Positions 18,221-29,000 of a DNA stretch of 51,578 nt are shown here, piece by piece (position 1 is the first letter of the stretch; every line of letters begins with the position of its first letter). The notes beneath the pieces were generated by a model. The model ran no database searches and was not told the origin of the DNA. It saw nothing but the letters and a program-made list of their open reading frames with translations. Source of the stretch: an uncultured Oscillospiraceae bacterium (GTDB lineage: Bacteria; Bacillota; Clostridia; Oscillospirales; JAAYXM01); contig CAKSEF010000005.1 in the NCBI GenBank assembly GCA_934446465.1, positions 1 to 51,578 on the forward strand. The letters are read 5' to 3'. A program made the position numbers and the translations under genes.

Positions 18221-19115
18221 ATTTGCTGTGTAAAATGCGTGCGCTATAATCTGTAAGTGTTTTATCGGTTATCTCTCCGACGGGCTCACTGTCCCCGGAA
18301 ACGGATATGAGCGAGCAGTCGTCTGATTCAAACTCAACAAGAATTATGTCGTATCTCTCACATTCCGTGCTTTCGACATCGTTTGCGAGTATTTCGGAAA
18401 ACTCAAGCGCCTTATCCGCGTCTGCCAAGTGATAAACCGAGAGCGAATATCCGTCTCCGAAACATGAATACGCATCATCGGAATACTCCGAATACGTCAA
18501 TCCCGCCGATTTAAACACCGTATCACCGTTTGAAGATTGTTCTTCATCTTCTTGCGGTATTCGGACGGATTCCGCAATGGTCTGTGCACCGTTTTTCCCG
18601 TTTAAGGAGTGCGGTTCCGGCGTAGGGACTGATCTTTCTCCGGCTCCCATTGATGGTACATCGTCCGTTGTTTTTTTCTCGGAATATGTCTCAGGCTGAT
18701 TTTTTCCAACCGCTGCCGCTTCCTTTTCGATTGGAACCTGATCTTTCACAGTTTTCTTATTCTGCTGTTTTGAGGAGCTCTTTTTCTTCGCATCATTCTC
18801 ATTTTTTTCCTGAGCGGATTCTTTCGTCTCCTCCTGCACCTCAGGCTCGTTTTGAATATTCCCGTTCGTAATGTTCGGAAATATTTCGTTGCTGTCCTCA
18901 AAGGTTCTCGGTACTTTGACTATCTGTGCTTCCTTGTCAAAAATATCATAGTTTTGGGATATGTACACCGCCGATGAAACGATTACGACAAGGCACGCGG
19001 CAGCGGCAATAATACGCGGTGTCTTAAACACCTTATGAGGCGATGCGCTTTCCGCCTCCCTTATAAATTCATCGTCTATTTTTCCCACGGCGTCCATCAA
19101 TATTTCGCTGTTCAT
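18219..19115 (-). CDS. Membrane-anchored putative anti-sigma factor
   Basis: 298 residues. The ATG overlaps the sigma-factor stop codon by four bases (ATGA). The N-terminus (LMDAVGKIDDEFIREAE) resembles the short cytoplasmic segment of clostridial proteins paired with ECF sigma factors. One membrane span follows (about residues 34-52, IIAAAACLVVIVSSAVYI), then a long charged low-complexity stalk rich in Lys, Glu and Gln (about 75-190) and a small C-terminal domain (about 205-298; DDAYSCFGDGYSLSVYHL). The topology puts the C-terminal domain outside the cell as a possible sensor. No zinc-binding ZAS motif (HxxxCxxC) is seen, so the anti-sigma role rests on gene order and the N-terminal motif. 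Confidence 0.7.
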   Translation of the reverse strand: MNSEILMDAVGKIDDEFIREAESASPHKVFKTPRIIAAAACLVVIVSSAVYISQNYDIFDKEAQIVKVPRTFEDSNEIFPNITNGNIQNEPEVQEETKESAQEKNENDAKKKSSSKQQNKKTVKDQVPIEKEAAAVGKNQPETYSEKKTTDDVPSMGAGERSVPTPEPHSLNGKNGAQTIAESVRIPQEDEEQSSNGDTVFKSAGLTYSEYSDDAYSCFGDGYSLSVYHLADADKALEFSEILANDVESTECERYDIILVEFESDDCSLISVSGDSEPVGEITDKTLTDYSARILHSK

Positions 19116-19669
19116 ACGGCTATACCCTCCTTCTCAAGATGTAGCTTCAGCTTTTCGCGCATTCTGAAAAGCGTGGATTTTACTTTCCCCTCCGTGAAGC
19201 CGAATCTGTCGGCTATATCAGAAACCGCGTCGCAGTAAAAATATCTTCTTACAAATACCTTGCGCGAATCTGCGGGCTGGGTTTTGAGGAAGCTGTTTAT
19301 TGCGTCCCCTATAGAATCGACATCGCTCTGCGAGTATGACGCGCCGCTCGGAACACACTCGGAAAGCTCGTCAAGCGACATTGCAAACCTGTCCCCCGCA
19401 CGCTTTTCCGCATGGAGGGAGCGATATCTGTTTATGGATAGATTTCTCACTATTTTGGCAAGATATGCCGAAAAGCAACTCGGGCGTTCGGGCGGTATTG
19501 CATTCCAGGTCTGCATATATGTATCATTCACACATTCTTCACCGTCGTTTCTGTTTTTTAGAATATTCATGGAAATTTTCAGACAATATGTGCCGTATTT
19601 CAATGCCGTCTCGGAAATTGCCGATTCACAGCGCTGCCAATACAGGTCGATGATTTTAGAATCTTCCAT
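19112..19669 (-). CDS. ECF-type RNA polymerase sigma factor
   Basis: 185 residues; AGAGGGGGTT precedes the ATG. Sigma region 2 is visible at about residues 25-90 (GEECVNDTYMQTWNAIPPER, FSAYLAKIVRNLSINRYR) and region 4 at about 125-180 (FVRRYFYCDAVSDIADRFG, TEGKVKSTLFRMREKLKLHL). It would direct RNA polymerase to a small regulon, probably including itself, when released by the downstream membrane partner. The signal is unknown. A TAGAAT element is present upstream on the minus strand but no confident ECF-type promoter pair was identified. Confidence 0.92.
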   Translation of the reverse strand: MEDSKIIDLYWQRCESAISETALKYGTYCLKISMNILKNRNDGEECVNDTYMQTWNAIPPERPSCFSAYLAKIVRNLSINRYRSLHAEKRAGDRFAMSLDELSECVPSGASYSQSDVDSIGDAINSFLKTQPADSRKVFVRRYFYCDAVSDIADRFGFTEGKVKSTLFRMREKLKLHLEKEGIAV

Positions 19670-19771
19670 ATCGCAACCCCCTCTGTATATATAGACACCT
19701 TTTAATACAAATTCGTTTTACATAATTCTACACTATTTCCCGAAAAAAATATATAGGTAATATTATGTGAA

Positions 19772-19806
19772 GGGGCGCAAAGTAAATATTTTTTACTCCG
19801 CGCCCC
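19772..19806. other. Stem-loop between sigma-factor and MgtC-like genes
   Basis: GGGGCGC (19772-19778) pairs with GCGCCCC (19800-19806), and inside it AGTAAA (19781-19786) pairs with TTTACT (19792-19797). It lies 3' of the minus-strand MgtC-like gene but lacks a T run, so it may be a weak terminator or an mRNA 3'-end stabiliser. Confidence 0.6.
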
Positions 19807-19820
19807 ATACATTCGGTTTT

Positions 19821-20564
19821 CTATCTCATTTCTTCAATATAGTATATATAATCGAGCGAACTCAAAGCTTCTACTATTTCCCTGTGCGTCTTATACTTTT
19901 TCAGCTCCGCACTGCAAATGGTAAATGTTATTGTATACACGCTGAGCCCCGAGCCTGCATAGGCCTGGTTTGATTCTATATCGTCTATTCTGAGCCCGAG
20001 GCGTCTGCTTACCGTTACAAAGTCGCGGAGGTATTCACAGCGTTTCAGCTCAAGATGTATTTCAAAATGATTTGAGCGATTCTTCAAATATGTTTCAAAC
20101 GACGGAAAGCACGCCAGAATACAAAGCAGAAACAAAAAGACGATGATTGTAATTGTATAAAGTCCCGCGCCTGCCGTGAACCCGAGTATACAGCATGCCC
20201 ACAGCCCCGCCGAGGTTGTAAGACCTTTAATTTGATTTCTGGAGCTGAAAAGTATCGAGTTTACGCTTATGAGCGCCGCAGCTATAAGCACTGACGCCGA
20301 GAGTATCGGTATTTTCAAATTGCACGACTGCATAAGGAAAATGTCGAGAATCATCGATACCGTTGAGGTAAACGATATCAGGATAAAAGTTCTCAGGCCT
20401 GCGGAATGGCGCTTGCTTGAGCGCTCACAGCCGATTACCGACGCGAGCACTACCACGACTGTTATGCGCAGGAGCACAGAGTACACACCGAGCGTTTTTG
20501 CCCACATTCCGAGCATATTGGCAATAGGGTCTAAATTCAAAGCCGATGAAATGATATCCGTCAT
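19821..20564 (-). CDS. MgtC/SapB-family membrane protein
   Basis: 247 residues. The ATG overlaps the TGA of the antiporter gene (ATGA), so the two are translationally coupled. The N-terminal 150 residues have several membrane spans with the family pattern (LRITVVVVLASVIGCERSSK, GLRTFILISFTSTVSMI, TSAGLWACCILGFTAGAGLY). The C-terminal soluble tail of about 80 residues (IHLELKRCEYLRDFV) looks like an ACT-type domain. MgtC-like proteins modulate membrane ATPase or ion homeostasis, often under Mg or acid stress; the biochemical activity in this branch is unknown. Pairing with a cation/proton antiporter supports an ion or pH homeostasis role. Confidence 0.85.
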   Translation of the reverse strand: MTDIISSALNLDPIANMLGMWAKTLGVYSVLLRITVVVVLASVIGCERSSKRHSAGLRTFILISFTSTVSMILDIFLMQSCNLKIPILSASVLIAAALISVNSILFSSRNQIKGLTTSAGLWACCILGFTAGAGLYTITIIVFLFLLCILACFPSFETYLKNRSNHFEIHLELKRCEYLRDFVTVSRRLGLRIDDIESNQAYAGSGLSVYTITFTICSAELKKYKTHREIVEALSSLDYIYYIEEMR

Positions 20565-22009
20565 AAACTTTTTCTCCTTTTCTGCAATAATCCGGCATTT
20601 GCCATTGAAAAATGTTCTTCCGCGGCGGCCGTAAATGCATCCTCATCTTCATAATACGGGTCGTTATGCTCGGGAAGCCCGCTCTGTATGGCATTTATAC
20701 GTTCTATCAAAAGCTCGACGTCTGTTTTCTTTGGTATATCCTCAGAAATTTCAGGTTCGGGAACTATATCCTCAAGCTTTGTCGAATATGATTTTGAAAG
20801 ATAAAGCGAGAGCTTTGCACAGGCGGGACCGATGAGCTCGTAGAGTACACTCGACGCGAGAATTATTGTTTCGAGTGCCGTACCCGTTTCGCCTCCGAGC
20901 GTTCTCGCGCCCATTGCCGCAAGCCCTATTGCAACTCCCGCCTGCGGAATCAAAGCGAGCCCGAGGTAATTTCGCACAAGACTCTCTTTCTTTGTCAATG
21001 CACATCCGAGAAATGCACCGCCGTATTTTCCGACAATACGCGTTATGAAATATATTACTCCGACCGTTATAAGGGGCACACTCCCTATGCTTTCCGAATT
21101 TCCGACAAGTGCGCCGAGGTCAAAATTGATTCCCGAGCGGACGAAAAACAAAAGCAGAATAGGCGGGGAAAAATAGTTTAACTGCTTGAAGAGCCGTTCA
21201 TCATTCGTTGTATTTATATAGACCATACCCATCGCCATACATCCGAGAAGCGGTGAAACGTCAAACAGCGTGCATATTCCGCAGAAAGCAAACAGAAGCG
21301 ATATCGAAACTATGAGTCGGTTATCTGTCGAGCGCTTTTGAAGAAGCAGCTTCAAAACCAGTCCGAAAAGGCTTCCGAGCGCAAAAACCGCAAGGTTTGT
21401 CAGTATCGGACGGATTATATTCGATGCGTGGAACACACCCGTTGCAGAAGCAAGCGCGACTGAAATTGCGATGCTGTACGCGATAAGTCCGACAACGTCA
21501 TCAAGCGCGACCACCTGCAAAAGTGTATCGACGAAATCACCCTTTGAGCGGGTCTGCCGTATCGTCATTACCGTTGATGCGGGCGCGGTAGCGGAGGCAA
21601 GCGCCGCGAGCACTATTGAGAAATTCAAATCAAGTCCGAGAATGTTATATACAACCACAAACACCGCAACAGATGCAAGGCACGCCTCCAGCACGGTTAT
21701 TATAACGACTTTCATTCCGTTTTTTCTGAGTGTTGAAAACTTGAAAAATTCCCCCGTTCCGAACGCGATAAACGCAAGCGCGATATCTGCAATAAAATCA
21801 GTTCCGCGGACTATACTCTCGGGAACGAGATTTAAGCAGAACGGCCCTAGCAGTATTCCCGCAAGTATATATGCCGTTACATTCGGCAAATGCAGTTTTT
21901 TTGTTGCACGGGTGGCAAGAAATCCCCCGAACAGCATGACGGACGTTGAAATGATTATCTGTGAAACGGGAGACGTTATTCTGAGTGCTTCGTATAATGA
22001 CGGTATCAT
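20561..22009 (-). CDS. CPA2-type cation/proton antiporter
   Basis: 482 residues from the ATG at 22009 (MIPSLYEALRI), chosen because GGAGGG lies eight bases upstream; a TTG at 22027 would put the ribosome site inside the gene. About 12 membrane spans match the Na+/H+ exchanger fold: LPNVTAYILAGILLGPF in the N-terminal part, LQVVALDDVVGLIAYSIAIS carrying the paired acidic residues of the ion site, and PLLGCMAMGMVYINT. A soluble C-terminal tail of about 70 residues follows; no TrkA-N or RCK domain is present. It would exchange Na+ or K+ for protons. It forms an operon with the MgtC-like gene and is divergent from a LysR regulator. Confidence 0.92.
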   Translation of the reverse strand: MIPSLYEALRITSPVSQIIISTSVMLFGGFLATRATKKLHLPNVTAYILAGILLGPFCLNLVPESIVRGTDFIADIALAFIAFGTGEFFKFSTLRKNGMKVVIITVLEACLASVAVFVVVYNILGLDLNFSIVLAALASATAPASTVMTIRQTRSKGDFVDTLLQVVALDDVVGLIAYSIAISVALASATGVFHASNIIRPILTNLAVFALGSLFGLVLKLLLQKRSTDNRLIVSISLLFAFCGICTLFDVSPLLGCMAMGMVYINTTNDERLFKQLNYFSPPILLLFFVRSGINFDLGALVGNSESIGSVPLITVGVIYFITRIVGKYGGAFLGCALTKKESLVRNYLGLALIPQAGVAIGLAAMGARTLGGETGTALETIILASSVLYELIGPACAKLSLYLSKSYSTKLEDIVPEPEISEDIPKKTDVELLIERINAIQSGLPEHNDPYYEDEDAFTAAAEEHFSMANAGLLQKRRKSL

Positions 22010-22058
22010 ATAAAATCTGCCCTCCAAAAAAAATAAACCGCGGGAAAAATTTTCCTGC

Positions 22059-22088
22059 TTGAAAAATGTTATATTAGTATGATATACT
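22059..22088 (+). promoter_or_regulatory. Putative promoter of the LysR-type regulator
   Basis: TTGAAA (22059-22064), 18-base spacer, TATACT (22083-22088). It overlaps the divergent antiporter promoter. Confidence 0.55.
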
Positions 22089-22107
22089 TAAGGCACAATA
22101 AAATCAA
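22079..22107 (-). promoter_or_regulatory. Putative promoter of the antiporter/MgtC operon
   Basis: Minus-strand TTGATT (22102-22107), 17-base spacer, TATCAT (22079-22084). The -35 touches the inverted repeat at 22107-22134. Confidence 0.6.
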
Positions 22108-22134
22108 ATTATAGTTTTTTAAACTACTATAATT
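22107..22134. promoter_or_regulatory. 9-base inverted repeat, candidate LysR operator
   Basis: AATTATAGT (22107-22115) and ACTATAATT (22126-22134) form a perfect inverted repeat separated by 10 bases. It lies between the LysR start codon and both divergent promoters and abuts the antiporter -35, a common place for a LysR-type activator site that also autoregulates. Confidence 0.55.
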
Positions 22135-22152
22135 ATTTATAATGGTGATAGT

Positions 22153-23043
22153 ATGTTGGACAGCAAAATGCAAACCCTGCTCGCCGTTGCCGAGCACGGG
22201 AACTTTACGCGTGCCGCCGAAAAGCTGGCAATGACTCAGCCCGCGGTGAGTCATCACATCAAGCAGCTTGAAACGGAGATAGGCGCACCTATCTTTATTC
22301 GCGGCAAAGACGGGCTAAAGCTCACAAAGCAGGGCGAAATAGCTCTGAAATATGCCCGAAGATTAAAGTCTCTGAATGAAAAAATGTACACGGAAATTTC
22401 AAATTCGGAAAGGTGTGTTTCCGTTCTTCGAGTAGGAATTACCCATACGTCAGAGAGTAACCGCACGGCAGAATCTCTTGCAAAATACAGCAACCGAAAC
22501 AGCGGTATAAAGATAATACTTTTTACTGATACCATAAATAATCTTTATGATATGCTTGAAAATTACGAAATAGACATAGCGATAGTTGACGGAGCTTACA
22601 GCAATCCGAGCTTTTCTTCAACCATACTTGATACCGATTATCTTATGTGTATAATATCGAACAACAATCCGCTCGCAAAAAAGGGAATTGTAACGCTAAA
22701 CAGTCTGCGAAAGCAGAAGATGATTTTGCGGACGCCCGCGTCGGCAACACGGATATTATTCGAATCGGCTCTCGAGAACAATAACGTCTCGGTAACCGAA
22801 TTTGACATCACGCTCGAAGTTGACAACATTGCGACAATAAAAGACCTTATACGCAAAAATCTCGGCGTGTCAATACTTCCGCGCAGTGCCTGCATGGACG
22901 AGTTGAACAAAGGAAAACTGACTGCACTCCCGATAGAAAATCTTAGCATGGTGCGCGAAACACGAATAATTTATAACAAGGATTTCTCGCATATGGATGT
23001 ACTTGACGGAATAATGAAAATATACAGAAATTCGGAAATATAA
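22153..23043 (+). CDS. LysR-family transcriptional regulator
   Basis: 296 residues. The winged helix-turn-helix is at the N-terminus (MLDSKMQTLLAVAEHGNFTR, AAEKLAMTQPAVSHHIKQLE), followed by a linker helix and a periplasmic-binding-protein-like effector domain from about residue 90. GGTGATAG precedes the ATG. LysR proteins bind as tetramers to sites between divergent genes and respond to a small co-inducer. The antiporter/MgtC operon is the obvious target. The effector cannot be predicted. Confidence 0.93.
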   Translation: MLDSKMQTLLAVAEHGNFTRAAEKLAMTQPAVSHHIKQLETEIGAPIFIRGKDGLKLTKQGEIALKYARRLKSLNEKMYTEISNSERCVSVLRVGITHTSESNRTAESLAKYSNRNSGIKIILFTDTINNLYDMLENYEIDIAIVDGAYSNPSFSSTILDTDYLMCIISNNNPLAKKGIVTLNSLRKQKMILRTPASATRILFESALENNNVSVTEFDITLEVDNIATIKDLIRKNLGVSILPRSACMDELNKGKLTALPIENLSMVRETRIIYNKDFSHMDVLDGIMKIYRNSEI

Positions 23044-23059
23044 CTTAATAAGCAAAAAA

Positions 23060-23088
23060 ATCTGCCGGCTTTGCCGGCAGATTTTTTT
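23060..23088. terminator. Bidirectional rho-independent terminator
   Basis: ATCTGCCGGC / GCCGGCAGAT (23060-23069 with 23073-23082), a 3-base loop and a T run to 23088, with an A run on the other side. It ends both the LysR gene and the convergent giant SLH gene. Confidence 0.95.
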
Positions 23089-23096
23089 GCACTTAT

Positions 23097-26000
23097 TTAC
23101 TTTTCGCTGTACGCATAACGGCTGAGGATTGTTGCAACCTGAGCGCGCGATGCGTTGCCGTTTGGCGAGAGAGTCGATGCGCTTGTGCCGTTTATAAGAC
23201 CCTCCGCATTTGCCCAGCTCATCGCGTCGTATGCCCAGCTCTGAACCTCTTTCGCGTCCTTGTATGTGCCGAGCTTCGACTCGGACTTCGGGGCATTGCC
23301 GGCAAATGTATCATAGCGGTAAAGAATTGCCGCCATCTGCTGACGCGTTACAACGTCGTCTGCACCGAATTTGCCGTTTGAATAACCCTTTACGATTCCG
23401 TTCTCGGAAGCCCATGCAACTGCGTCCGCATACCATGCGTTTGCCGATACATCGGAGAACGCCGACTTATTTGCCGGAGCCTTCGCACCGCTCATTCGGT
23501 AGAGCACCTGAACGAGCATTGCACGGGTCATGCTTGCGGACGGAGCGAACTTTGTTGCGCTGAGTCCGTTAAACCAGCCTGACTCGAGTGCATTGTTTAC
23601 CGATGAGTAGAACCAATCGGAGGACGATACATCGGAGAACTGCTTGCTGTATTCATTCATTACGACAAATTTTGAGAAGTGATTTGTTTTGAAAATCACA
23701 ATCTTGCGCTCTGCGTCATATCTGCATCCGACAGTTTCGAGCTTTCCGTCGTCCGTCAGATAATGAACAACAAGATTCTCGGCCTTCTCATTACCCTTGA
23801 GTGTATACGGGATTTCTATCTCCGCAATACCGCCGAGGCTATGAATATTGATATCCGTACCGTTCTTGTCGGCGGAAATAATCGAGATATCCATTATCTT
23901 GCTTATGCGCGGAACGGAATTGCTCTGTTTATCCGTAAGTTCGGAGCGCATTATATCGTTAATCTTGAGCGTGAGTTTTCCGTTCTCACCCGATGTGTTT
24001 GCCATGTTATTGATGATGTTTGCATCGAGCTTGACATTTATCAGATTGAACTTGACGTCAAGAATCAGCGATTTGTTGTTGATAAGACTCGGTGAAAGAT
24101 TGTTGATAATCAACGTACCTATATTCTTTTTATCCGTAATATCGATGTTGAGGATCGAATTGTCCATAAACTTCAAGTTCTTAAAGCTGTCGTTGTTAAG
24201 GTTTATGGACAGCGAATCATTGGAAATCTTTATTTCACCGGAAATCTTTTCGCCGTTGAGCTTAAGAATATCGTTTTCATCTTCCATCGGAGTTGCGGGG
24301 GTCGGATTCGGGGCAGCTCCGCCGCCACCGCCGCCTCCTCCACCGCCGCCGCGGTAGGTGAACTCTGCGGTTACCGTAACGTCTGACGCCGGCATTGCGA
24401 ACGTATACTCAAGTCTGTCCGAAGAAACCTGCTCGTTAAGCGTTGCACCGCTTACGGAAAGCTTTCTTAGATTATACTTTTCTGCCGGTGTTACGGTTAA
24501 TTTTACCGCCTCTCCTTCTTTTGCGCGTATGTGAGATGATTTGACATTTTCACATACATTTACGGCAAATGTCTCATAGAAGAGTTCCTCGTGGTCAAAC
24601 GCCACATCCTGACCAAGACCACGGATTGTGACGGTATAGACACCGTTATCCGAGCTTACGTCGATAATCGCATCCGAATTGACCTTTGAGGCTATTGCAT
24701 TTTTCAAAACTTCCTCTGAAGTTGCGAAATTTGCGGACGGCTTAACCGTAAGTTTTACCACGTCCCGTGCACCTGCGCGTGCGTGCGAGGATGTTACGTC
24801 ATCGGGAACGCTTATTGCATACGTCCTGTAGAACAAATCAGAAGCTTTGAGCGATATTCCCTGAGTGAGGTTGCGTACCCTTGCCGTATACACTCCGTCC
24901 TTAACGCTTACTTCTATATCCGCATCGGAATTTGCCTCATTTGAGAGTGCTTTTCTGATTATGAATTCAGTTGTTGCGTAGTTAGCTTCGGGGGTAAGCT
25001 CCAATACTACCTCGCCGTCCGCTCTGACATTTTCTGAAAGAACGTTTGCACGGCTGCCGTCATCGCTCGGCTTAATAGGTGTTACATAGGTGATACCTAT
25101 GCTTCCTCCGCCGTTTTCGGAAACCGATACTTCATTAGTCTCAATTTCCTTGAAGAATACTCTGTAAACCGCATGGTTACGCAGACCCTCGACATTCAAA
25201 ACGGGGTTTACGAACTTAATACCGTCAACTTCATACGCATCCGTGTTTTCGGTATCGCCGAGCTTGCAGTAGCTGACTGTCCAATAGTCTACCATGTAGC
25301 CGGAATCGGGTGTTGCCGTCAGAACGATGTCGCTTCCTCCCGGGACGGACGACTGCGATACAATCTCATTTCCGTCAGCAGTTGCCTCAATCTTGCCGTT
25401 TGAATTGCCTTCAATGAAGCTTATCTCATAGTTTGACGAAGCAACAAGGTATGCCAAGACATCGATATCCTTGGACTTGACCTCAATCTTACCGTCGGGG
25501 TATGTCTTTGAGTTTCCGAGGACATTTTTATTGTCAAGCACCCACTGCTCTACCATGTAACCGCTTATGGGTTTCGCCTTGAAGAGGATTGATTCGCCTT
25601 CATATACCGTAAGACCTTCTGCGGGGATTTCAGTTTCCTCTTCTCCGACAACCTCGCCGTAAATGTCATAGAGTGTGTAGCACATTACACCGCGGTTATC
25701 GGGGCTTACAGCACCCTTTGCCGTATGCTCTGTGTTCTCTTCAAAAACGGCCTTAACGGTCATTTTCCCGCCGAGTTCCGCTACTGTAAGAACGTCTCCC
25801 GACTCGGAATCTACATTGCCGTCAACCTCCCAGTGTCCGAAACGGTAGCCTCGGTCTGCGCGGGCTGTGAACACAACCGTGCTTCCGCCGTTTATTCCCG
25901 AAAGCTCTTCCGTTTCTTTGCCGTCAACGCTGACTATGATTTTTCCGTTCTCTGTCCGTGTTTCGACATCGAAGCTGTCGCGCTGAGTCTCAAGTGATAT

Positions 26001-29000
26001 TGTGCTGTCCTCAAGGAGTGTAAACTCATACTTTTCCGTTCCGGAAATACCGGTATCGGAGCCGTTGAACATGTAATTTGCATTTTCTGCCGCCAAATAA
26101 CCGACCTTCGGCTCTGCAATAAGCTTCGTGTCTCCCTCAACGCTCTTCCCGCTCGTAACGAAAACTTTTACTTTCGACGTCGGGTCGCTCGGATTCTGAC
26201 GCAGATAGTACACAACTATATCGCCTCTAAGGTTCACCTTATAGCTGTCCCTTGCAAAAACAGCCTTCAGCGTTATGGAATTTGTGCCGACCGATACATC
26301 AATCGTATTGGTTCCGTCGCCGTTGTCTTTGCCTTCGGGGTATATTGTGGATGTTCCCTCAACTCCGAGCTGCCATTCGACAAAGTGATATCCGTCTTTA
26401 GGCTTTGCCGTAAACGTATACTCAGCGCCGCTGGTTACATTTGCGCCCGTCGTGAAGTATTCGTCTCCGCAGATGACCTCACCGCCGAAATCCGTATATG
26501 CTTGGAGTATAAGCGGTTTTACCTTGAAGTAAACCTTTATCGTTGTCGTTGACGCCTGTGTTTCAATATTGAGGATATTGGGATTTCCGCTCTCTCCCGA
26601 ACGCTCCTCCGGTTCCTCATCACCGAACTGAACCGTCCAATGGTCTACCATATAGCCGTCGTTCGGCTGTGCGTAGAGCTGTACCATTGTTCCCTTTGAA
26701 TAATCGTCATAGGACTTGCCCGTGCTGCTTATTCCGGCGGTTCCTACGGGGCGTGGTCCCGCTCCGTCTGTGAACTTTTGTGCATCTACTGTCAAGCGGA
26801 ATGTCTGACCGATTATTGTATATATTCCGGAAACAAATGTTATGTTGTAGTTGTTGTAAAGCTCATCCGGCGTATCTGCGGACTTGCACGGCGTTACCGT
26901 GTAGTTACCCGGAAGTGCGCCGTCTGCAAGCTCCGTCTTATTGCCTGCGGAGTTTACCGCAGTCCATGTGAGCTTGAGCGCCGAAAGCTCGGCTTCGGTA
27001 AGGTTTTCTCCCGAAATTTCGGGCGGATTTGACGCAACTGCATTTGCGCTTATGTTATCCTTCGATTCTGCGCGAATCAACACCTCACGCGGTTCAACGG
27101 TTATCGGAACCTCGGCGACAACCTTGTTGTTTTTGAGAGCCTTAACTGTGAACGCACCTGCCGACGGTGCTGCGTCTCCCGCATTAAGAGCGTTTGAGGC
27201 AGTTCCCTGTGCGATTTGGAATGTTACGCCTTCTGTCTCGTCCTGATATCCTTCGCTCGTTCCGCTTATCGACTTGAGCGTGGGGTAAATCAGGTCGCCG
27301 TATGTAAACTTTGTTATGCTGTGTCCGTCATTGCTCTTGCTGAGAGTCAGGCGGTAGCCGGTTGTCGAAGTTCCGATAACCGCCATCTCGCCGATTGTCG
27401 TCTGATAGTCTTTGAATACGCGGTCGCCGCTGTAATAGGTGTTGACCGTGTATGCGCCGTCCGAAAGCCCGGATACGTCAAGCGTAGCCGTTGAATAGTG
27501 CTTGCTTTCTCCGTCAAACACTTCCGTCTTGCTTCCCGAATCCGCGAGAGCAACCGTTTCGCTGTATTCGTAGTCCGTTCCGCTTATTGTGAATGTTACG
27601 GTTCCCGTAGGTGCCGTTGCACTGCCCTTGTCTGCGGAGTGCATCTTGACTTCTGCATGAATGCTCTTTACCGATGACAGGCCAACCTGCTTTGTGTTAG
27701 CACTTACGGTGAGTGCGGATGACGGAGTTCTCTTGCTGTATGCCGTTGTAAATGCGTCGGAGTATGCCGAAATGTTAAACTCCTTCTGCGACGTATTGTC
27801 AAAATAAATCGCGTTTACACGGCAGCGGTAAGCACCGTTATCCGCAGAGCTTGCATTGAGGATTGTGTAAGAATTTGTCTTTGCGCCCGAAATATCAGAC
27901 CAATCTCCGCCGTTTAAGCGTTGCCACTGATATGACAGACCCTTGTATTTGTCGGCTTCCGCAACCTCTGCAACAGCCACGCCCTTAGCATCGGGGTAGA
28001 TGGCAAGGTTTCCGTCCTCGTTAAGGCCGGCAATCTTGATGTCGGGATATCCGACCTCGGTTTTTGTCCGGCACGAGAGAGGCTCGCTGTAAATACTTGT
28101 ATAAGGTTTGTATGCACTCTGAGTCTGAATCTGATAGAAGTATTCCGTGTACGGGCTCAGACCTTCGTCAGTATAACTGAAGCTGTATGTTCCGTCGGAA
28201 TTGAGTTTTCCCGCGCTGAACGGAACGTATTTAAGGCGATAGCTTCCCGAGCCTTCGGGGAAGTCGTAGTAACGGTAAATCTGGAATCCGGAAACAGGTC
28301 TATCGTAGGTCCATGTAAGCGTTACCGCCTCGCTTGTTGTCTCGCTCATGTTCTGCTCGAAATTCTTCGGGAGCGGAGCCGGTTTTGCAACATCCGTAAC
28401 AACGTAGCTGACTACGGGGAATGACATATTTCTGTCTTTATATTCATAGCAGAATATACGCCAATTCATCGAGTATCCGTAGGCTTCCGCTTCGCTCGGC
28501 ATATCCTGAAGTTCGCCCGAGAACGAGCTTCCCGAGGTGGATACGGTTACGGTTCCGCCGCCGCCTTCAAACCCCGCGACAACGCCGACCTTAACTCCGC
28601 CTGCGCCTGCGCCTGCCTTTGCCTCGATAGACGCCGTGCCGATATAAGCATTGCTCTTTTCGCTCGACATTGCTATTTCCTGAGTTATCGTGGAGCCGCC
28701 GCCCGCGCTTGTAAATCCGACCTTTGCGGGGGTTCCCGAATACTCCGCAATAACCTTATGTCCCTTTGTATCGGACGGATATGTGGACGGGTCTCCGAGT
28801 GTATGTGTCAGAACACCGTCCGAAATGGTCGGGAGTATGCTGTAATCCTTGGCGATTGCTTCGTAATCATCAAGGTTGAGCAGGCGCACCGACGCTTCGT
28901 GCGGAATATTGACGGTTGTAACTACCTTGTCATATCCGCCTTTTCCGTTCGGAACGTACGACTCATACTCGTAAATCTCCATCGGGATTGAGTAGAAGGC

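Noticed and set aside
24315..24357. GC-rich trinucleotide tract as a possible repeat element
   Set aside because: It is simply the codons of the poly-glycine hinge in the SLH protein.
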